Shown: in pieces, positions 13,448-17,409 of the stretch
How positions within the stretch are numbered: position 1 is the first letter of the stretch
Layout: the number at the start of each line of letters is the position of its first letter
NCBI GenBank assembly: GCA_030609125.1
Contig: JAUWCW010000013.1
Location: 1-17,409 of the forward strand
DNA length: 17,409 bases
From: Candidatus Rokuibacteriota bacterium
Lineage (GTDB): Bacteria > JAUVQV01
Direction of reading: 5' to 3'
The notes under the pieces: generated by a model
The model's database searches: none
Told to the model about the DNA's origin: nothing
Seen by the model: the letters and a program-made list of their open reading frames with translations, nothing else
Program-made: the position numbers and the translations under genes

Positions 13448-14677
13448 ATGGAAGTGTCAAGAACCGAGGATCTGATAGAAGATATCAGGCAGGGGAAGAT
13501 GGTCATCCTTGTCGATGACGAGGATCGTGAGAACGAGGGCGATCTCACCATGGCCGCGGAGAAGGTGACGCCCGAGGCCGTCAACTTCATGGCGACCCAC
13601 GGGAGGGGCCTGATCTGCCTTTCCATGGAGCCGGAGAAAGTTGACCAGTTGGGTCTGCCTCCCATGGTGAGGGACAATACCTCGAGCTTCGGGACGGCCT
13701 TCACCGTCTCAATCGAGGCCCGCAAAGGCGTGACCACCGGGATTTCCGCCGCCGACAGGGCCACCACCATACGGGCCGCCATCGACCCGCATGGCCGACC
13801 GGAAGATCTGGCGCGCCCGGGACACGTCTTTCCGCTTCGGGCAGCCAGGGGGGGGGTGCTGAAGAGGGCGGGACAGACGGAGGGGTCGGTCGACCTGGCT
13901 AGAATGGCCGGCCTTATTCGCTCGGGGGTCATATGCGAGATCATGAATGAGGACGGCACCATGGCGAGGATGCCGGACCTGACGAAGTTCGCCGAAAAGC
14001 ACGATCTCAAGATCGGGACCATCGCGGACATGATCAAGTACAGAATGAGAAACGACTCGCTTATCCGCCGGGCCGCTGAAACCACCATTCCCACCGGGCC
14101 CTACGGAGACTTCAAGGCCGTCATCTACGAGAACGACATAGATGAGCAGCAGCACGTGGCCCTTGTAAAGGGCTCCTACGGAGAAAACGACCACGTTCTT
14201 GTGAGAGTACACTCCGAGTGCCTGACCGGCGACGTCTTCGGCTCCCAGCGCTGCGACTGCGGGGAACAGCTTCAGCGGGCACTGGAGATGATATCCGATG
14301 AGGGGAGAGGTGTGCTGCTCTACATGCGGCAGGAAGGGCGGGGCATCGGCCTTCTCAACAAGCTGAAGGCCTACGAGCTTCAAGACAAGGGAATGGACAC
14401 CGTGCAGGCCAACGTCTCGCTCGGCTTCAAGCCCGACCTGAGAGACTACGGCATCGGCGCGCAGATCCTGGCGGACCTGGGGCTGCACCACCTTCGCCTC
14501 ATGACGAACAACCCCAAGAAAATCGTCGGTCTCGGCGGCTACGGGCTGGACGTGGTGGAGAGAGTCCCCATTGAAGTGAAGCCGCGTGCGGGGAACGAGC
14601 AGTATCTCAAGACCAAGAGGGACAAGATGGGACATCTGATCGGGAACCTGCACGAATACGGAAACCTCGTGGACTGA
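13448..14677 (+). CDS. ribBA: RibBA, 3,4-dihydroxy-2-butanone-4-phosphate synthase / GTP cyclohydrolase II
   Basis: The 409-residue fusion has an N-terminal DHBP synthase domain (1-200) with the acidic [11 protein letters not shown] loop (23-33), HGRGLICL, and the C-terminal [20 protein letters not shown]. The GTP cyclohydrolase II domain (about 207-400) has zinc cysteines C258, C269 and C271 in [16 protein letters not shown], the RQEGRGIGL loop, LRDYG with the catalytic arginine, and LMTNNPKK. It supplies both starting branches of riboflavin synthesis. Q143 stands where the HTE histidine, a metal ligand in E. coli RibB, is expected (GQTEGSVDL); this variant may be a normal subgroup form. GGAG at 13436-13439 precedes ATG 13448. 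It follows ribE after 46 nt. Confidence 0.96.
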   Translation: MEVSRTEDLIEDIRQGKMVILVDDEDRENEGDLTMAAEKVTPEAVNFMATHGRGLICLSMEPEKVDQLGLPPMVRDNTSSFGTAFTVSIEARKGVTTGISAADRATTIRAAIDPHGRPEDLARPGHVFPLRAARGGVLKRAGQTEGSVDLARMAGLIRSGVICEIMNEDGTMARMPDLTKFAEKHDLKIGTIADMIKYRMRNDSLIRRAAETTIPTGPYGDFKAVIYENDIDEQQHVALVKGSYGENDHVLVRVHSECLTGDVFGSQRCDCGEQLQRALEMISDEGRGVLLYMRQEGRGIGLLNKLKAYELQDKGMDTVQANVSLGFKPDLRDYGIGAQILADLGLHHLRLMTNNPKKIVGLGGYGLDVVERVPIEVKPRAGNEQYLKTKRDKMGHLIGNLHEYGNLVD

Positions 14678-14724
14678 AGATGGGTCCGGGGGGGGAGAGC
14701 ATACGGAAGAGAAAGGAGCTTGAA

Positions 14725-15198
14725 ATGGGAAAAGTTTTCGAAGGGCAGCTTTCAGGACGGGGGATGCGTGTCGGGATCGTGGTGTCGCGTTTCAACGACT
14801 TCATCACCTCCAACCTTCTCGACGGGGCCCGTGACGGCCTGCTGAGAAACGGAGTTCTCGAAAAGGACATCGATGTCGCCTGGGTCCCGGGTTCGTTCGA
14901 GATACCCTTTGCGGCCCTCAAGATGCAGAGGGCCAAGCGCTACAAGGCCATAGTCTGCCTCGGTGCGGTCATCAGGGGCGCGACGCCTCACTTCGACTAC
15001 CTTGCCGCGGAAGTGACAAAGGGTCTCGCCCAGGTCGGGCTGGAAGGTCCCTCTCCGGTTATCAACGGTGTTATCCTGTCCGACACGGTGGAGCAGGCGG
15101 TTGAAAGAGCCGGGGCGAAGGTGGGCAACAAGGGCTTCACGGCGGCTGTGAACGCTGTCGAGATGGCCGATCTGAACGCCAGGTTCTCCGGAAAGTAA
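14725..15198 (+). CDS. ribH: 6,7-dimethyl-8-ribityllumazine synthase
   Basis: The 157-residue protein shows the lumazine synthase signatures [10 protein letters not shown] (about 16-25), [11 protein letters not shown] (53-63), [22 protein letters not shown] with catalytic H89, and [20 protein letters not shown] with K/N-rich ending [14 protein letters not shown]. It condenses the ribD-derived pyrimidine with the RibBA-derived butanone phosphate and forms large icosahedral or pentameric assemblies. AAAGGAG at 14712-14718 sets the ATG at 14725, and an in-frame upstream extension is rejected. It lies between ribBA and nusB, a common arrangement. Confidence 0.97.
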   Translation: MGKVFEGQLSGRGMRVGIVVSRFNDFITSNLLDGARDGLLRNGVLEKDIDVAWVPGSFEIPFAALKMQRAKRYKAIVCLGAVIRGATPHFDYLAAEVTKGLAQVGLEGPSPVINGVILSDTVEQAVERAGAKVGNKGFTAAVNAVEMADLNARFSGK

Positions 15199-15216
15199 CG
15201 GCCGGCCGGACGGGAA

Positions 15217-15654
15217 ATGGGCAAAAGAAGAAAGGCGCGGGTGCTGGCGCTGCAGATCATGTACCAGCACGACGCCGGTCCGCTTCCCGTGGAAGAGCTC
15301 TTCGGCGTCGTCTGGGAGTCCCAGGATAAGCAGGATCCGGAGGTGCGGCACTTCACTGAGGAACTCGTGAGGGGCGCCATGGAGCGTCTGGAGGAACTGG
15401 ACGAGCGCATCAAGGAGTACTCCTCCCATTGGCCTCCGGGCCGAATGGCCATGATTGACAGGAACATTCTCAGGCTGGCCACCTTCGAGATCCTTCACCG
15501 CGACGACATTCCGCCGAAGGTCACCATCAACGAATACGTCGATATCGCCAAGAAATACAGTACCGAGGAGTCGGGCGCTTTCGTGAACGGTATACTCGAC
15601 CGCACGTTTCGCGAAGCGGGCGCCGGGACTGAGGGTAGCGGCGGGAGCGGCTGA
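15217..15654 (+). CDS. nusB: Transcription antitermination factor NusB
   Basis: The 145-residue all-helical protein starts with an arginine/lysine-rich GKRRKARVLALQIMYQHD helix, the boxA RNA-binding face of NusB. It then has LVRGAMERLEELDERI, MAMIDRNILRLATFEIL and the conserved PPKVTINEYVDIAKKYSTEESGAFVNGILD C-terminal region (about 102-131). With NusE (S10) it binds boxA in rRNA leaders. Co-transcription with ribH is a frequent bacterial arrangement. The Gly/Ser-rich tail after residue 134 is non-conserved. Its stop overlaps the next start by TGATG (15652-15656). Confidence 0.96.
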   Translation: MGKRRKARVLALQIMYQHDAGPLPVEELFGVVWESQDKQDPEVRHFTEELVRGAMERLEELDERIKEYSSHWPPGRMAMIDRNILRLATFEILHRDDIPPKVTINEYVDIAKKYSTEESGAFVNGILDRTFREAGAGTEGSGGSG

Positions 15655-17409
15655 TGCCACTGGAAAGCCTTCTCCTGGGGAGGCTCCGGAGAGGGGAGTA
15701 CTATCTCTTCGGCGAGAGAAGTGAACTCCACAGGCTCCTCGGCTCCCCTCTGCCGGCATTCCCTCCAGGCGAAGCGGGTGAGGACGGGCTGGAGAGGCTC
15801 CACATCAGGTTCGACCCCGAACTGAGAGAAACCTTTCATCGGCATCTGGGGCGCATGGTCCATGCCGTGGCCGGCGGTCGCGGAGGGCCGGCCGATTCCG
15901 TCAATGACGAAACCGGCGAGTACGGGCAGGTACTCGCCGAGACCCTGAGGCACATTCTTCTTGCCGACCGGAGGCTGGGGCTGAGCAACCTCTTCTGGGT
16001 GGCGCACAGCCTGCAGGTTGCGGAAGTCATGAAGGCCTACTTCATGGAGACCGGCGAAAAGCCGGCCTTGAAGTACCAGATCCACCCGCTTCTTTCCGGC
16101 CTGTACAAACGTCTGGAGAAAAAGGCGCTGGAGAGCCTCAGCCGTCCCGAAGCGAGGGTGGTCGAGTTCCGGAGAGGAGCGGGAAGGAACAATGGCCTCG
16201 CCAAGGCCGTCATGGAGGACCAGCTTCCCCTCACGGAGGTGGACCTTCGAACTTTCGATGCCCAGGGCGTGCTTATTTCTGAAAACAGACGCTTCCGGAT
16301 AGGGTCCGGCGCCTACGAAGAACTGGGAAGGATCTTTGAGGGCCGCCTCGAAACGGGCATCAGGAGGGAGCAGAAACAGTGGCTCGAACTGCTGGAGTCA
16401 GTGGCTCCTTCCGTTTCGCCCGGGACGATGCTGAACGAGGGGCGCCTGGTGCGCTACGCCGTGCAGAGGCCGGTGGTGGAGAGTCTCCTTCACGATATTG
16501 ACGAGGTCGTCGTTCCGGTCACCAGGAACAGAATTCTCAAGAAGGAAAGAGATCGACTCGGGGGGTGGGGGGAACTCTTTTGCGCGTACCTGGACCTCGC
16601 GGACTGTCTGCTCCGTACGCAGGCGCTCTGTGCCGTTCGACGGTGTCTCGTGCCGGCGGAAAAGGGCTTCGACGACCGCGAGACGCGCGAGAAGTTCGCC
16701 GAAGGCAGCCTCTACCAGATCTCCCGGCGCGCCGACGTGGTGAGCAACGTCAGGAAGGTGTCGATTCTCTTCGCCGATCTGAGAGATTTTCTGAAGACGT
16801 CCGAGAGGGCCATTTCCGAGAGCGACCTGACGGTCGAGCTCTATCGCATCTTCGATCCCGCCGCTATAGTTGTCAGCACCTTCGGCGGAAAGATCGAAAA
16901 GTATCTGGGCGACGGTTTCATGGCAACCTTCGGTGTCAGCCGGCGTTCCAGGACGGACAACCTTTCCGCGCTGAGGGCGGCGGTGGCCATGCAGCACATG
17001 CTTCTGAAACTGCGGAAGCAGAAGAAGACGGACTTCCGCATGGGCATTAGTCTGCACACGGGAAGGGTTGCGGTGGCGCGTTTTCTTCTCGACGGGGAAA
17101 GGGACGAGACCACTCCCATCGGCCGGCAGGTCAACATTGCCGGGCGCCTCTCTTCTTCAAAAGGCACTGTCGTGACGGCGGGTGGAGCCCCTCCGGGGGA
17201 GGGAAGAGCCGGAGCCGGCGGAAAGAAGGCCGAGGAGGAGGGCGCCGGCGTGGTGATGCTGGACGCCGGCGGCAACCTTCTCAATGACGGAATTGCCGTG
17301 AGCGGGAGCTTCCTGCAAGAGCTGAAAAAAAGCGCCGATCTCGAGTCCTTCCATGAGGGCGGGCGTCGGGGATATCTCTTCCGTGATCGGCAGACATCCC
17401 TTGCCATGC
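15654..17409 (+). CDS. Class III adenylate/guanylate cyclase-domain protein (partial, C-terminus beyond window)
   Basis: At least 585 residues are open to the window edge. Residues 1-365 are helical, cytoplasmic and unrecognised, with no signal peptide or membrane span. From about 369 a class III cyclase domain follows: VSILFADLRDF with metal aspartate D375, FGGKIEKYLGDGFMATFG with second metal aspartate D420, FRMGISLHTGRVAVARF, and IGRQVNIAGRL with N494 and R498 as transition-state residues. Key catalytic positions are present, so it should make cyclic nucleotide. K418 in KYLGDG and the threonine in TTPIG suggest ATP rather than GTP, but weakly. A Gly/Glu-rich insertion (about 504-530) follows the motif. 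The start overlaps the nusB stop, implying coupled expression; a functional reason is not evident. Cyclase identity is strong, N-terminal function unknown. Confidence 0.85.
   Translation, partial: MPLESLLLGRLRRGEYYLFGERSELHRLLGSPLPAFPPGEAGEDGLERLHIRFDPELRETFHRHLGRMVHAVAGGRGGPADSVNDETGEYGQVLAETLRHILLADRRLGLSNLFWVAHSLQVAEVMKAYFMETGEKPALKYQIHPLLSGLYKRLEKKALESLSRPEARVVEFRRGAGRNNGLAKAVMEDQLPLTEVDLRTFDAQGVLISENRRFRIGSGAYEELGRIFEGRLETGIRREQKQWLELLESVAPSVSPGTMLNEGRLVRYAVQRPVVESLLHDIDEVVVPVTRNRILKKERDRLGGWGELFCAYLDLADCLLRTQALCAVRRCLVPAEKGFDDRETREKFAEGSLYQISRRADVVSNVRKVSILFADLRDFLKTSERAISESDLTVELYRIFDPAAIVVSTFGGKIEKYLGDGFMATFGVSRRSRTDNLSALRAAVAMQHMLLKLRKQKKTDFRMGISLHTGRVAVARFLLDGERDETTPIGRQVNIAGRLSSSKGTVVTAGGAPPGEGRAGAGGKKAEEEGAGVVMLDAGGNLLNDGIAVSGSFLQELKKSADLESFHEGGRRGYLFRDRQTSLAM

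Noticed and set aside
14752-15759. 335-codon minus-strand ORF across ribH and nusB
   Set aside because: It lies wholly opposite well-recognised ribH and nusB and shows no motif of its own. The similar long minus ORFs at 13709-14653 and 5748-6638 are rejected for the same reason.
1-17409. CRISPR array, prophage, integrase or toxin-antitoxin system
   Set aside because: No regularly spaced direct repeats, phage genes, recombinases or toxin-antitoxin pairs were seen. The tRNA gene has no partial 3' duplicate within the window that would mark an integration site.

Overview
The window reads as a chromosomal segment of a GC-rich Gram-negative bacterium. The best match is a deltaproteobacterium-like lineage (Desulfobacterota or relatives). 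The inference rests on LapA/LapB envelope genes, a receiver-DUF4388 response regulator, a fused RibBA, an FMN-riboswitch rib operon ending in nusB, an IHF-beta-like protein and a Mut7-C protein. No marker gene fixes the taxonomy. There is no phage, plasmid or CRISPR signature, and gene density is high.

Layout. (1) 1-436, minus strand: N-terminal part of an exported HExxH metallopeptidase running off the left edge. (2) 499-1855: promoter, tRNA-Thr(CGT), bioY, a small non-coding inverted-repeat element inserted at the bioY stop codon, then an RseC/MucC-like membrane protein. (3) 1879-7671: probable envelope operon, lapA - lapB - a 1013-residue exported TPR protein - tolQ/exbB - tolR/exbD, with a promoter and hairpin leader in front of lapA. 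The tolQ/exbB gene carries an apparent one-base frameshift in a G run. (4) 7676-8176, minus: Mut7-C-type PIN-like protein with a zinc ribbon. (5) 8203-10858: receiver-DUF4388 response regulator with its own promoter and a leader hairpin closely similar to the lapA one, histone-deacetylase-family hydrolase, bifunctional-nuclease family protein, and a 94-residue unknown. (6) 10926-11287: strong promoter and an HU/IHF-beta protein. (7) 11414-15654: FMN riboswitch with terminator controlling ribD-ribE-ribBA-ribH-nusB. (8) 15654 to the right edge: class III nucleotide cyclase translationally coupled to nusB.

How the genes work together. ribD, ribE, ribBA and ribH cover the dedicated enzymatic steps from GTP and ribulose 5-phosphate to riboflavin, apart from the dephosphorylation step, under FMN feedback. 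The lap-TPR-Exb block looks like an envelope-maintenance module: LapAB tune lipopolysaccharide synthesis at the inner membrane, ExbB/ExbD-type proteins convert proton-motive force to work, and the large TPR protein would sit in the periplasm.

The least explained features are the pair of near-identical leader hairpins (1940-1975 and 8255-8292), the inverted-repeat element at the bioY stop (1225-1404), and the tolQ/exbB frameshift.
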